The notes under the pieces: generated by a model
Told to the model about the DNA's origin: nothing
The model's database searches: none
The model's input: the letters and a program-made list of their open reading frames with translations, nothing else
Shown here: positions 22,129 through 34,029 of the stretch, one piece after another
Layout of the letters: every line of letters begins with the position of its first letter
Position numbering within the stretch: position 1 is the stretch's first letter
Assembly (NCBI RefSeq): GCF_000247695.1
Contig: NW_004624751.1
Location: 23,963,000-24,026,999 of the forward strand
Length of the DNA stretch: 64,000 bases
Direction: 5' to 3'
From: Heterocephalus glaber
Taxonomy: Eukaryota > Chordata > Mammalia > Rodentia > Bathyergidae
Position numbers and translations under genes: made by a program

Positions 22129-22360
22129 GAAGTGGAATGAATTTGTGCATGTGTATGTGTGTGTGTTACTAGGAATTGAACCCAAGGCTTTCCCACTGAA
22201 TTACATCATCAGCCTCTTCTTTTTATTTATATTTTGAGACAGGATATCACTAATTCACTAAGTTTCCCAGGCTGGGCTTGAACTTGCAATCCTCCTTCGT
22301 TAGCCTTCTAGGGTGTTGAGATAACAGGTATGTCCCTTTAAGCCCACTAGAAGTGGAATG
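22129..22360 (-). mobile_element. Composite B1-ID SINE with (TG)n tail and TSD
   Basis: Minus-strand B1 head (CTAGAAGGCTAACGAAGGAGG, TTGCAAGTTCAAGCCCAGCC) joins an ID tail (GGCTGATGATGTAATTCAGT, GGGTTCAATTCCTAGTAAC). A short (TG)n tract lies at 22148-22166 where the tail should be. AGAAGTGGAATG occurs on both sides (22129-22140 and 22349-22360). Confidence 0.9.
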
Positions 22361-23220
22361 GAATTTTAAAATTCAAAGAATGACCCTGGCTTGCAGAATG
22401 GTAGTGGGAATAGATTTTGGAAAAGAGTAAACCCCAAAGGAACTCTGTATTCTCTTTCTCTAGGTGACTACCAGGGACAATTTCAGGAGCTAATGCTTCT
22501 TTAAGAAACTGGCTATAAGTTTTATTTATCTTAAATATTTGTAATAGATTCAAGAAGACTTCAGATCAAGAAGAAAATATCTATTATTCTTTCTTCTTTC
22601 AAAGGAGCAAATTAACTAAATATGAGATAACAGGTAGAGGGAAAGCTAGATTGACTAAGAAGAGGTGATTGTATTAGTGGAGTAGTAGGAAGAAGATGTA
22701 TTAACAATTAAACATTAAGGCTTGAGATATTTATATAAATGCATATAAAGGCCATTATTGCCAGAATCCTGATATGGAGGAAATTTTATCCTTGTGAGAA
22801 GGATGTGAATTTCAAAGAGCAGTTGCAGAAAATGACAAAGAAAAGAACATGAAAAAGTAATTAAATAGTAAGCCACATGCATGAAATCCGCCAAGTAGTT
22901 TTCCTCCTCCTTTCTAATTTTATTCTTACTGGAAATGTCATCACAGTAATTTCCTATAACTGTTGAAGGAGTATTAGTAAAGCCTTCATGCGTACCTTTA
23001 TGTTTGATTATATGTATTAGATTAATAAAATAGAAGATACATTCTGGAGGACAGAATACTGAAAAATTCATCATGATTAAGAGATCTTCTGGAAATCTCT
23101 GATGATAGTTAAATCATTCAAGGATAATAAGGGTGTGAGCACAATGGGAAAAAAAGATATTTGCAAATACAAGTTGGAGCTATCCTAGCCATATACACAT
23201 GAGATAATAAACTGTCTCTT
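22361..23220. other. Unassigned DNA
   Basis: No recognised repeat. The 119-codon minus-strand frame at 22715-23074 begins with ATG but has no visible domain, signal or conserved motif, and sits in AT-rich DNA where such frames arise by chance. Confidence 0.5.
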
Positions 23221-23225
23221 TCTTT

Positions 23226-23313
23226 TGCGGGGGGGTGTGTGTACTGGGGATCAAACTCAGGTCCTTGTGCTTGTGCAGCAGGCAGCTAAACCACTGAGCT
23301 AAATCCCCGGCCC
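23226..23313 (-). mobile_element. ID-like SINE
   Basis: Minus-strand body (23240-23313): GGGCCGGGGATTTAGCTCAG, TGCCTGCTGCACAAGCACAA, GAGTTTGATCCCCAGTACAC. The tail is replaced by a G-rich and TG-rich stretch on the + strand (23229-23242). Target duplications were not resolved. Confidence 0.9.
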
Positions 23314-24984
23314 ATAATGAATTATTTCTGAGAGCTAAGTTACTAGTGTAGCGTGATTAATTAAAGGTAAGTTATACATAGTGAAAAGAATAATTGTGAA
23401 GATGTATAAATGTGAAATTATTGTGGCTAATGTTATGATAAAGTGTCTTTGATATTGTACCATCCAGAACAGTCTTATGAATAATCACGCATTTATTAAG
23501 CAGATTAATTATTGAAATTATCTTCAATGAATTTTAGAGTTAAAAATATTTTATCATAACTTTATTCATTCATCCAAGCACTTACAATGAGCTCTACTAG
23601 ACCCTATGAAATGAAATAATTAGATACTAGTCCTTTGTATAAGTTATTAGGCAGTAACTTAGGCTCCTTGAATTACTTTTTAAAGATGGGTGGGATATTT
23701 ATTAAAGATAAATATGTAGTAATTAGACTAGATACTCTACATCCAAGTGTAATATTTTGCAAAGTTATCCCTATCAGAGTGCACAGAAATGGCATGATGA
23801 ATTCATCTGTGATCTGGACATTTCTTTCCCAGAAGAAATGACAGGTATGAAAAATGAGAGGGAGGCAACATGCAGTCAAAAGAACGTAATAGATGGGATG
23901 AAAACATTGGCTCAAACTAATTGGCTTTACAAACACAAATTATTTAAATTTTTAAGCCTATGTCATTTGTCTAATTTTGGAATCCTCAATCTTACTTGAA
24001 TCAGTAATCATAAATTTCTATGCAATTGAGAGTGAGAACCATCTACTTCTACAAAGCTTAGGAAAATTGTACTTTTCAGTTGTCTTCACTAATACTATTT
24101 TTATAACACTGTACTATTGCAGTATAAAACTATATTTCTTTCTAGGGAAGATTAAAGTTTCATGTAGCTGTTTTTTTTGTCTCAGGAAAACTCTCTGCCT
24201 CGCACAGTAAGCTATCTAAATGTACATCAGACATTCAACTTTTCAACAGCTAGTGAAACCACTCTCTGTTTTATTCTTCGTAGTCTTGTGTGAGTCCCCA
24301 CATTGCTGTGTTCACCAAAGCTAAACTGTTATGGCATAATCCCTACCAAGTTCCAATTAGATCCCACAGTGAAAGATGCACCTTATACCATATGTCCTAA
24401 CCTCACAAATAATCTAAATTTACCCTTCACTTTCTAAGATGCCACTAAGGTTTTAGCAAGATAATTCCTTTTTTTCCTACCTTTGAAAGCAATAGGATCA
24501 GCTTAGTCTTGTCAACAGTTTGGTTTAGTGATATTTTCAGGGACTTAGCTTTCTGTAAGTTCCTGAGAACTAATAAGAAAGTTACACATTTTCAAAATAG
24601 AAAATATGAAGCCAGTTTTAAAATAGTGGCTGTAACTCAGATAAAGCAAGCACAAGACCAATTTAATAATAGTTTTCACATATTAAAAGTAACTACAAAA
24701 AAAGTAACTACAAATAGTGACTATTACAGTAGGGGAGAGAAGGAAATGAAATTGCATTCCACTATGAGGGCTGTAGATTCTATTTTAAAATGAAATGACA
24801 CAAACTCTACCTAGCTTTCCTCTTTTAACTTTGATGACAATTTAGAATTGGAGAGTATTTAATTTGAAATTGACTGCAGCTATTCTGGATTGCCGAGAGA
24901 GCCTTTCATACTCTTACTGTATAAGACAGGGTTAAGAAAGATTTAAGTGCCCTCAGTCTCAAGGATGCCTGGGCTTTTGCCCCA
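23314..24984. other. Largely unassigned DNA
   Basis: A short stretch at 23555-23625 (TTATTCATTCATCCAAGCAC) is L2-like. The rest, including several 60-94 codon frames, shows nothing recognisable. Confidence 0.45.
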
Positions 24985-25062
24985 CAAAAGGTGAGATGAG
25001 GAACATGATCATCATGGACACCAAAAATGTACTAATAAAAATATTAAAATTGAAAAAACCTG
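24985..25062 (+). mobile_element. LINE-1 3' tip
   Basis: GGAACATGATCATCATGGAC, ACCAAAAATGTACTAATAAAA, ATATTAAAATTGAAAAAAC resembles the ends at 16790-16830 and 18040-18090. Only the last 75 bp or so is recognisable. Confidence 0.5.
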
Positions 25063-25540
25063 AACAAGGAAAGACTCTGTTACAGTCATAAGAGCTGAGT
25101 TCTGTTTCCAAAAGGACATAAAACACTTTTGGGAAAATGCACGTTTTCCTCTGGCAATGTGAATTCATTTCTGAAATCCACAGTTAGCAATCAGCCTCAG
25201 CTTTCCCTGATGATGAGACCAACTTCTCAGGGGAGCCTCCACCAGTGCCCACTTGGGAACCTAGAGCTCGTCCCACCCTCCTTAAAAGGAGCTGGTGGCC
25301 CATGAACTGTTTCCTCAGACAATGCCTCTTCCAAATGACTCTCTTTGTGAGGCAGTTCACAGCCTTCTCCTCTGTTTCTCCAACATCATGGTTTCTCTTA
25401 CATTAGAAACCAAAAATATAAATGAAGAGCAAAATAAAAGGAAGTTAATAGAAAATAGGAAGATATATTTTGTACATATATATGTATAGTATCAGAAACA
25501 TATACTAACAAAAGTTTTTAAAGCAAATTAATTTTTTAAC
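25063..25540. other. Unassigned DNA
   Basis: No recognised repeat or gene; 25200-25330 is somewhat GC-richer. Confidence 0.45.
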
Positions 25541-25544
25541 TTTA

Positions 25545-26095
25545 GTACAGTAAAAGACACATTACTATTAATCCCCCTCAAAATACTACCTCTTATTGTA
25601 AATACACTTATCCCATCATTCTTGCCACTTTCTGAAGCAGTTCTGGATATCTTGTAAGTGTCTTTAGTACCTCTCTGTGGCTGCCTCAATGTCCTGAATT
25701 GATTCAAAATTTTTACCTTTCATGGTCATTTTGACTTTGAGGATGAGCCAGAACTAGCGTGGTTCCAGATCTGGTGAATAAAGTGGACAAAAACACATTG
25801 TAATGTTTTTATTTGACAGAAATTGCCAATAAACATTTTGGATCAATTAAGGTCATGGAAGAACCCATGAAAAGCCCCTCAGAAAAGATGACTTCTTGAA
25901 CTGTTTTAAGAATGATGGGTTAAGTGTTTTATAAGTGAGGGCAAGTATTTCCAGTGGGATTAATGGCATTGTTTCTTCTACTGCAATGAATTTTTAAAAA
26001 ATGTATTTAAACATCCTTTGTGTTTTTTGATCACACTGCATATAGAACTTCTGACTCACAAAAATAGTGAGATAATAAATTCATTTTTTCCAAGT
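25545..26095 (-). pseudogene. Decayed mariner transposase (Tc1/mariner DNA transposon)
   Basis: Translation of the minus strand, with stops and frameshifts, shows a C-terminal mariner order: SNKNITM, then YSPDLEP, FWLILKVKMTMKGKNFESI, QDIEAA, QNCFRKWQE, WDKCI and YFEGD. The segment around YSPDL belongs to the end of the DDD catalytic core, and WDKCI..YFEGD is the usual C-terminus. Several stop codons interrupt it. The N-terminal DNA-binding part and intact terminal repeats were not identified. It cannot make an active transposase. Confidence 0.82.
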
Positions 26096-26169
26096 TACTG
26101 AATTTGTGATAATTTGTTTTGCATAAATAGAATATGAATATATCATCTCACTTTGAATAAAATAACACT

Positions 26170-26635
26170 TCTATTCCCTGGCCTAAAATGCTGCATAGAA
26201 TCCTAGGTCTCTGACCCCATCTCCTATCAGTTTCCCTGCTACTCATATAACCATGATTATTTGTTCTTTTTGGTATTGCTCGAGGAAAATCCTCTTCTCT
26301 TTTTGCAGAGGTCTATTGTCTTTTGGCTTTAAGCCTCACTTCCTCATTTAGTCATATCGCTTACACATTTAGTCATATCACTACACAAAAATTTTAGCCT
26401 TCAAGAATCTTTTCCCTACATCTCTCATTCTATCTCCTTACCTTCCATTAGTTTGCCTTTAGCACTGAAAATGCCTTGTTATGTTATAATGTTACCTTTT
26501 TATCTCACCTTTCTACTGTCCTGTCTATTTAATTGGAGTAAGGGTGGTATTTTCCCCCCTAATTTATCTCTAACACTTAGAATAGTGCTGCCTCAGACAT
26601 ATTGTGTTTTCAATAAATATTTGCTGGGAGAAAGA
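26170..26635 (+). mobile_element. LINE-2 (L2) 3' end fragment
   Basis: The right part TCTAACACTTAGAATAGTGC, CTCAGACATATTGTGTTTTC, AATAAATATTTGCTGGGAG matches the L2 3' end (cctagaacagtgcctggcacatag..caataaatatttgttgaatg). The upstream CTTTTGGCTTTAAGCCTCAC and TCTCCTTACCTTCC region is consistent but more diverged, so the left edge is uncertain. Confidence 0.6.
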
Positions 26636-27235
26636 GCATACTGAAGGTGGCAGGACTCAGCAGGCAGATGATAGAATGAGCCCCTGTGGAGGCTGGTCAC
26701 TCAGCGTGCTAGACTTGGGGAAAGAGAGTTCTTGTGGTCAGTATTGGGGACCCAGGAAGGCAATCATCCTAGTGTCACAGGTGGCAAAAGACCAGCGCTT
26801 GACTTTGCAATTGTGAACTTGGGTACTCAAGAGTGATGTCAGCTTCCCCAGAGACCAAATGGAAGACTTTCCTTGGCCACACTATCTCAGGAGTCCTGGT
26901 GCTATTCAAACAAGGCAGGACACCATGATCAATGAATGGTTTTGGGTTCCTCATTGACTACTTCTAACAAACAGACTTTATTTGCAGAAATAAAGAGATA
27001 ATGGCATTCACTGTACCTTAGGGGCATGGGAAAATTCAGACCCTGTCCAAGGCCTAAGGGTCATTGCACCCAATGTTTGATTTTCACTCAAAAGAGAATC
27101 TTTGGTAGTATGAAAAGGAAATATGACAAGGCAATCATCATGCAGAGGTTTAATGGCTGGACTTTCTATCTTCCGCATGCAGGATGGTACACTTAGAATT
27201 TGACATGGAGGTGACAAGCAGCAGTAAGCTGTATG
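26636..27235. other. Unassigned DNA
   Basis: Nothing recognised. Confidence 0.45.
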
Positions 27236-27500
27236 GATGAAGAGCTTGTGCTCTGTGTTGAGGAGGCTTGTGTTTCATCCAGTTACAACTGCTGCTTACA
27301 TGATGTGGCAGGCTTGCCCTCAGGAGGCTCACTGATGTTCTGTAGGCCACTGTACTTAGTGTCCACTTCCACACAGTGTACACATCCATCTTTCTTCTCT
27401 GTGCATTTATTTATCATTCTATAAAATGGACATGTGATAGCAGCTACTTCAAAAAGGTCAAAAGTAGATTAAATTAGGTGACATATGAAGTCCTTAGTGG
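27236..27500 (+). mobile_element. Probable MIR SINE, interrupted
   Basis: TGTGCTCTGTGTTGAGGAGG, GTGTTTCATCCAGTTACAAC resembles the MIR 5' half. TTATCATTCTATAAAATGGAC and GCAGCTACTTCAAAAAGG resemble the 3' half. The middle is not MIR-like and may be an insertion or heavy divergence. Confidence 0.5.
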
Positions 27501-28740
27501 TTAATGAAAATTGGCTATGGTTATTAATGGCATTGGTTAGTTAACTAATTAGACTCCCTCAAGCAAGTCTCTATACCTCCATAGATCTACTCTGAAATGT
27601 TCAAGAGACAGAGCCAACTATTTCAGATAGCTTGGGTTGGAAATTGCAGAAGATCTCTTCTTTGCTTTAATCTTGTACCATTCTTAACTGTATTTCCAGG
27701 CCATCAAGGTGACACACGCAAGCTGTTGATAGTTCCGTCATGATGTACACATATACACACACACTGAATGTCAATCAGACATTCCCTGAGAAACACTAGG
27801 CCTCAGAAAATAGTCTCCTCTGTGTTTGACAAAATCATCTCTTTTCTAGATTGATACCTTAAAAGACTTGACCTTCATCCTCAAGCCAGCTGAGATTACT
27901 AAACCTTACAGCAAAGTTTCGATAGGACATAAAAAAATCTTTTTGTTTGGCTTATATTTTGGGGGCTGAAATAGAAGATTAAATGTTCAAGTTATACTAT
28001 TCCAGAAATGAGTTGAAAATGGGGAACTTTTCATTTTCCACATGGTGGTCTTGTTTTTGTAAACTAAAAGTATCTGTAACATCCTTATACCAAAGATTCA
28101 ATGCAATGAAAGTAATAAAACAGAATGAGAATGGCCCAGAATCCAAGTGCTATCTTTCCTATATAACAAGGAATACAGAATCATCATAACATTTTAATGT
28201 CCCACACATTATAGAAGGAAAGCACCCCGTGTGCTCAGAGACTGGGGTGGATTTCAGCCTAGCCTTGAACAATGTGAGTCAGGTGTCCTACGAGAGCTGC
28301 CCCAAACGGCTGAGGAAGTTACCTGCATTTACCCAGGTTCCTGTGAGGGATCAGATCTGCTCTGTATGAGGCCAGCACTCATACAGGATATTTATGGGCA
28401 AGAATCAATCAGTGATCTCCAAGTTCGGAACTTTCAAAATAGGAAAAACATTCTTGCCTGTCTGCCAGTGGACACTGCACATCCATCTGTGACCATTAAA
28501 CCAGCATCCCACACCAAGGAGAACATTTTAAACAGACAATTTTCTATATTGCTAACTAGTGGAAGCATAGCATTTAGATCTTCCAAGACCCAGAGATTCC
28601 AATTATACTGAAGAACACTGCACAATGCCTTGGTGCCCCATGGGGGTGGGGGCACTGACTAAGCATTTACTGTGATAATTCATCGAAACCAGTGAATTGG
28701 TATGCATGTAAAGAACTGCATTTGAGACACAGACACAACT
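27501..28740. other. Unassigned DNA
   Basis: The largest frame, 28231-28611, starts with GTG rather than ATG; the first in-frame methionine lies some 45 codons in, and no domain is visible. No repeat recognised. Confidence 0.5.
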
Positions 28741-28744
28741 ATTA

Positions 28745-28925
28745 AGCCACAATTATATGCTAGTCACTGTCCAAACCTTTTCACATATGTGGTTTTACCT
28801 ACCTCCATGAAGTGAGTACTGCTATTTTTATTTTGCATGTAATGATACTGAAGCTCCAAATGTTATCTAAAATATGATTTTGGCACGCAAGTTTAGTTTG
28901 GATTTGAATTCATGTCTCTATCTCA
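28745..28925 (-). mobile_element. MIR SINE
   Basis: Antisense MIR: ATGCTAGTCACTGTCCAAAC, CCTCCATGAAGTGAGTACTG, GATACTGAAGCTCCAAATG, TTTGAATTCATGTCTCTATC in order. The middle is diverged. Confidence 0.65.
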
Positions 28926-28954
28926 AGACCAGTATTCTCTGTATAAACTACCTC

Positions 28955-29301
28955 TTAGTCTCTTTGGGCTGCTACAACAAAATACCATAAACTGGGTAGC
29001 TGTATAAATCCACAGAGATTTACAGTTCTGGGAGCTGAAAAGTTCAAGATCAAGGCACCATAATTTTAGTATTTGGTGAGGACCTGCTTTCTCATAAATG
29101 GCGCCATTTGGCAGTATCCTCACAGAATGGAAGGAGGTAAGAGGGCTAGACGGGACCACTTTATAAGGGCATTAATCTCATTTATGTGTGCTCCACCCTT
29201 ACGCCTACTCACTTCCTAAAGAGTTCCTGCCTCCTGAGTTCACTCTGGGGTTAAGATTCAACATTATGAGTTTTGAGGGACACAAAAATTTAAATCATAG
29301 C
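28955..29301 (-). mobile_element. MaLR-type LTR (MST/MLT1-like)
   Basis: TTTGGGCTGCTACAACAAAA, TACCATAAACTGGGTAGC, TTTACAGTTCTGGGAGCTG, TCAAGATCAAGGCACC, GGTGAGGACCTGCTTTCTC, TTATAAGGGCATTAATCTC and TTAAGATTCAACATTATGAG follow the antisense LTR from end to end. The sense counterpart of the same family is at 45981-46351. Confidence 0.8.
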
Positions 29302-29375
29302 AAATCACTTTGAGAATCATAGTATCATTGAAAGAGAACATGTTTAGGAAACCAATTTTAGAGGCAGAGGAGATA

Positions 29376-29489
29376 TGAAATTTTATTTCTGGGGTGGGGA
29401 TTTAGCTCAGTGGTTCCACCGCCTGCCTCGCAAGCGCAAGGTCCCAAGTTTGATCCCTGATACCAAAAAAACCCCTGAAATTTTATTTC
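29376..29489 (+). mobile_element. ID-like SINE with 14-bp TSD
   Basis: Body GGGGTGGGGATTTAGCTCAG, CCGCCTGCCTCGCAAGCGCA, AGTTTGATCCCTGATACC then A7. A perfect direct repeat TGAAATTTTATTTC lies at 29376-29389 and 29476-29489. This copy keeps the CGCAAGCGCAAGG anticodon-arm-like segment that other copies have lost through CpG decay, so it appears fairly young. Confidence 0.96.
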
Positions 29490-30282
29490 AAAAATTGCTG
29501 GCCTTGTTAAGTACAAGAAAATAAGTGGAGATATTTGATATAAATATTTTTCCCTGAAATAAGATGCAGCTTGTTTTGCGCTCAGTTAAAGTTCTTTGTG
29601 TTTTACGTATTTTGTGTTCATCTTTGAGTGTTTTTTCCCTCCTTTGTTATTTTAAACTTCAGCATCACCAAATTTTATTAGAGTCTACTTTTTGATTTGG
29701 GATAACTTTTACACAACCTTTCAAATGCTAGATATGAAATAAAATACGTACAACTGAGAAGCTTTTGGTGTCAGCCCAGGCTGCAGCCTCTGAGAAGTGT
29801 GGGTGGTGTGGAGCAGGACTCTTTCACAGGCATGCTGACACGGCGAAAACAAACACGACTCATGACTCCTTCTGACTGGTAATTTCTCTGCTTTGTTTGG
29901 TTCCTCATCTGCACAAGTCTCCCTCTCCACCAGAGGCTTTTGAATCCAATGAAGAATGACAAGAGAAAAGAGTGCATTTTGGGTTACAAAGTTTGATTTT
30001 TCTAGTCCATTGATTTATGATGCAGTGTAGATTCCATATAGGCTATAATTAAACATCAATCAATAGTCACTGCAAATCTTTAGGCCTATGTTTTCAGTGA
30101 TGAGCTACTTTAGACTAGTTTTTGAACATCTCCTACTTTTGGATTTTAACTTCGGTAAAATAAAAAATTTGAAAAGCATATAGCACAAAGTTTACATAAG
30201 TAAAGGAGGAACTAAGTGACCTGTTTGCTTGATTACACTTTTAGAGAACTTATTCTTAAAGTGTGTAGGAGTTGGGATATGG
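29490..30282. other. Unassigned DNA
   Basis: Nothing recognised; 29760-29950 is GC-richer and gives overlapping minus-strand frames with no domain. Confidence 0.45.
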
Positions 30283-30410
30283 GGCAGGGTTAACAGAGTT
30301 TGGGTGCTACCTCTACCACTTATTAGCTCTGTTAACCTAAGTCACTTAAATTCTCTGTACTTCCAGTTTCCCACCTATGAAATAGACATAATAATATTTT
30401 AGAGTTTTCT
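30283..30410 (+). mobile_element. MIR SINE fragment
   Basis: GTGCTACCTCTACCACTTAT, TAGCTCTGTTAACCTAAGTC, ACTTAAATTCTCTGTACTTC, CAGTTTCCCACCTATGAAAT and AGACATAATAATA follow the sense MIR 3' two-thirds. Confidence 0.7.
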
Positions 30411-31074
30411 TTGTTAGCACTATATTTTATCAAAAGTTGTGACCAGAAATTGAAAATATAAGCCTGAGCCCTTCTGAGTTTGGTTGTTGAAAGATCTTAT
30501 ATTTAAAAAATTTTCTATGTTCCTGTGAGTCTTTCATCTAGTGCTTTCCCAACTATGAGTAAGAGCCAGAGAAAAAATCCCTATTAACAGTCAGAGATGA
30601 TATTTAGGAAAAACTTTGTTATGAAAAAAATTTGAATCTTACTTGGGGGTGTCGGGTGAATTTTAAGTCACCCTGGCTATAAAAGAGTATAGATAAACGA
30701 TTTCCAGAAAATCTGATTTCTTTGGTGTGATGTACAGTGTTTGTTATGAACTATCCATGTGAAATTGAGAAGTGATTTAAATATCAGCTAAATTCCCACA
30801 AGGTGTTTTTATTAGACAAGAGGACCATTACCTTTTAGATAGCATTTCAGATGTAATTTCAGGTTAATCTCTTGAAGATGAAATTCAAATATATCTTTAC
30901 TTTAGGAGGTCAAAGGTAATGGTCAAGTTGAAAATTATTGTTGATTTGGTCAAGCTATTGATGAACGCATACTGGGAAATATCTATTAATTTAGTAGTAT
31001 GCTTAGCACTCCAGCTTCCTATGGATCCCCAGCTGGAACCAAGCACTGTTGTGTCCTGTCTCGCACAGACAAGC
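30411..31074. other. Unassigned DNA
   Basis: No recognised repeat or gene. Confidence 0.45.
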
Positions 31075-32060
31075 AAATAGGAATAGGCCTAGAGGTAGAG
31101 AGATAGATTACATGACAATCATAGCCAGGGACTTTAAAACCCCACTTTCAGCAATGAGAAGATCATCTAGATAGAAAATGAACTAAAATACAACATAGTT
31201 AAATTGTACCCTTGACAAAATGGACTTACAAACAGTCTGTTCAACAACTGCGAAGTACACAATCTTGTCATCAGTGCATGGAACAGTCTCTAGGATAGAT
31301 CATATGCGAGGTCACAAAACAAGCCTGAACAAAAATTTTAAAATTGAAATTATATCAAGTACGTATATGTTCTACCACAAGGCAATACAACTAGAGATCA
31401 ACAGAAAGAAAAACTTTGAAAACTAACAAAATACATTGAAATTAAAAAACTTGTTTTCGAACTGATGGCTCAACTGAAAAATCAAGAGAGACATTTAAAA
31501 ATTTTCCTGAAACAAGTGAAAATGTAGATGCAACTTACCAAGCCTATGAGATACAGTGAAAGCAGTGATAAAAGGGAAGTTTATAGAATCAACACTTATA
31601 TCCAAAGAGCAGACAGATCTCAAATAAACAATGTATCACTCTTTTCAAGCAGAAAACAAGAACAAAAGCCAAAATTAGAAGGAAAAAATAATAAAGATCT
31701 CAGTAGAAGTAAATACAAGAGCTAAAAATGCAAATGATCAATGAAACAAAAAACTACTTCTGCACAAAGATACATAAAATTGAGAAATCCTTCACTAGCC
31801 TAAGAAAAATAGAGGGAAGACTCTAAATAAAATCAGAAATAAAAAGAAGACAGAACAATGGACACCACAGAAACACAAAGAATCATCAGAGGTTATTATG
31901 AACAACTAGATGCCAAAAAATTTGGTGACCTAAATTAAATAGGAAATTTTTGAACACATTTACCTTACCAGTATTGTGTCATGAAGACATTTTAAAAAAT
32001 CTGGATAGACTACTAACAAGTAATAGAATTGAATCAGTGGTAAAAAGTATAAAAATAGTT
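31075..32060 (+). mobile_element. Old LINE-1 ORF2 fragment: endonuclease C-terminus to RT linker
   Basis: Translated pieces show FSSVHGT-like SSVHGTVSRIDHM, RGHKTSLNKNFKIEIIS and AIQLEINRKKN from the end of the ORF2 endonuclease domain. Downstream, SGDKREVYRINTYIQRADRSQ-like sequence and RINKI-type remnants come from the linker before reverse transcriptase. Stops and frameshifts are frequent. Neither ORF1 nor the RT catalytic core is present. The next repeat, a MaLR LTR, follows after about 160 bp. Confidence 0.88.
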
Positions 32061-32221
32061 CACTCAAACTGGATGATCTGAACACTGCCTACCTCTGGCC
32101 ATTCTTTTGTATCACAGTGATTCATTGGCAAAGAGCTTCCCATTATGTGTGAAATGACACAATCTCCTTCTTCTGCTCTTGTACCCATTGTGGTAGTAAA
32201 TACATCTTTGCTGTGAGATGT

Positions 32222-32582
32222 GTTAACTTCATGATACTACAACAAAGTATCTGAGAAATTTATTATATGGAGAAAAATTTTCTTTTGGCTTATGGCACCA
32301 GGGCTTCTTGTCCAAGATTGTGTTGCTCAACGGCTTTAGGTCTCTGCAAGGGTGGCATACCATGCCAGGACTATGTGGTAGGCACAGTTGCTTATATCAT
32401 GAGCCAAGAAGCAGAAGAGAGATTCAGAAGGTGGCTGAGGTCCCACAGTCTCCTTTGAAGGCATGCCCCCAGTGACCTAAGGATCCCTCACTAGGCCCAC
32501 TAACTTCGTAGCATCTCTTAATAGGAACCAAGTCTTTAAGCTATGGAGCTTTGAGAGACAATACCCCTGTTCAACTATAGTA
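32222..32582 (-). mobile_element. MaLR-type LTR (rodent MST-like)
   Basis: ATGATACTACAACAAAGTATC, TGAGAAATTTATTATATGGAG, TTTTGGCTTATGGC, GAGGTCCCACAGTCTCC, TTTGAAGGCATGCCCCCAG, TGACCTAAGGATCCCTCAC, TAGGCCCACTAAC and GGAACCAAGTCTTTAAGC follow the antisense MST-like LTR. The frame at 32267-32458 lies inside it and is not a gene. Confidence 0.78.
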
Positions 32583-34029
32583 GATTTTTTTAAATGTTGA
32601 TTAACAGATATCTTGGAAACTTTGAAAGAAGGGATGAGGCAAATGCAGGGGAGGATTAGAGAAGAGCAAGTATTTTAAAAGGAAGCAACTGAAGTCTGAT
32701 TTAAACATTTACTTCTTGACAGTTTATACCTTGGTCTTGAACCCAAGCTTTCATTATTTACCTAAACAGTTATATTATTTAATAATTATGTAGCATTTAA
32801 TTTGTGCAAAGCAGTGTTCCAAGTGCTTGAAAACATGTCGCTTAAATGCTGCTGTGTTGCATAACAGAGCTATCTTCCATGTTCCTGTTCCGTCATGTTA
32901 CCATACTCATTAGGCAAAAATACTATACCTCTTGGAAATCTTGTGGTGGAGAGGAATGAGTAGTTTAAACCTTGAGATGATGTCATCACAAATTAAGAAC
33001 TTCTAGAGATACCTGTTGTAAAACTCTTGCTTTTTCATTTATTTTTCCATTAATTCATTCAGTATTTAATAAGAACCTTCTCTGCATGAGGAGCTGTGCT
33101 ACCGTTTGGACAGATACCTGCACCTCGGGTTCTCTGTGCCTGAACTTGACCATCCTTCCCCTGTTGGTGTTCACTGCTATATATGTCTCCCTGTTTTAGA
33201 TAAACCTCTTCACAGCCACCTAAGTAATTTGTCATAAAAAATGCATTTGATATTCCAGACTCCTTACTTTTGTCTGTGAGACCACTTGCTATGTGTCTGT
33301 AGCTTTGCTTGTTTCCCTAAAAGCTAAATGCCAATCTCCTTCTGCACAGACCCCATCCCCAGCCGTCTGAAATCCCCACAGGAGTACATCCTCGGAAGTG
33401 CCCTCTTCTTTCACTGCTCCTCTCTTGACATTGGCTCTTTCTCTACTTTTCTTTTTTATCGCTCACAGGACAAGAGACTCCACTTAATCCTTTTTAAAAA
33501 AACACATTTATTTCATCCAGTTTCACTATAGAGATGTTATATATTTAAACTATTGGAATAAAGGAATGGGGTCAAGGGAGCAGATGCCACAACCCCAGGT
33601 TGCAGGACAAGTAATAGAAAGTGAAAGCTACGAGCAGCTACTAGTATCCTGTAAGACCCTTTACTATTTGTGAAATTGCTCGGTAGCTCATCACTGAGCT
33701 AGTGACCACAAACATGGTCAATCAGGTGGGTTTAATGAGAAAAGCCAGGGTACAGATGTTCAGGTCTTTGCCGTAGGTGGCCCAGGTCCAATCATTCTTA
33801 AGGACCAAATGCTTCATTCTATCAGGAAACTAATTTTGCAGAATTGGCCACTATCTCCTCTAAACTCCCATATTGTTTTGTGCATATGCTTGTTTTCCCA
33901 TTTGTATCATATTTTACATGTTTGCAAGTTCCTGATTAGGCTCTGAGCTTCTTGAGTTCACAAATTGTATCATCTCCATTATAGTTTCATCAGCACTCTG
34001 CAAAGAAAAGATCACCCACCAAACAACAG
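32583..34029. other. Mostly unassigned DNA
   Basis: 33045-33115 (TTCATTCAGTATTTAATAAG, then ATGAGGAGCTGTGCTACC) is L2-like. 32795-32840 is weakly MIR-like. The rest is unassigned. Confidence 0.45.

Noticed and set aside
22715..23074. 119-codon minus-strand frame starting with ATG
   Set aside because: No domain, signal peptide pattern or conserved motif is visible, and chance frames of this size are expected among the many frames of a 64-kb window. Not called without homology evidence.
28231..28611. 126-codon open frame as a possible gene
   Set aside because: It opens with GTG; the first in-frame ATG lies about 45 codons later. No domain, splice context or composition change supports it.
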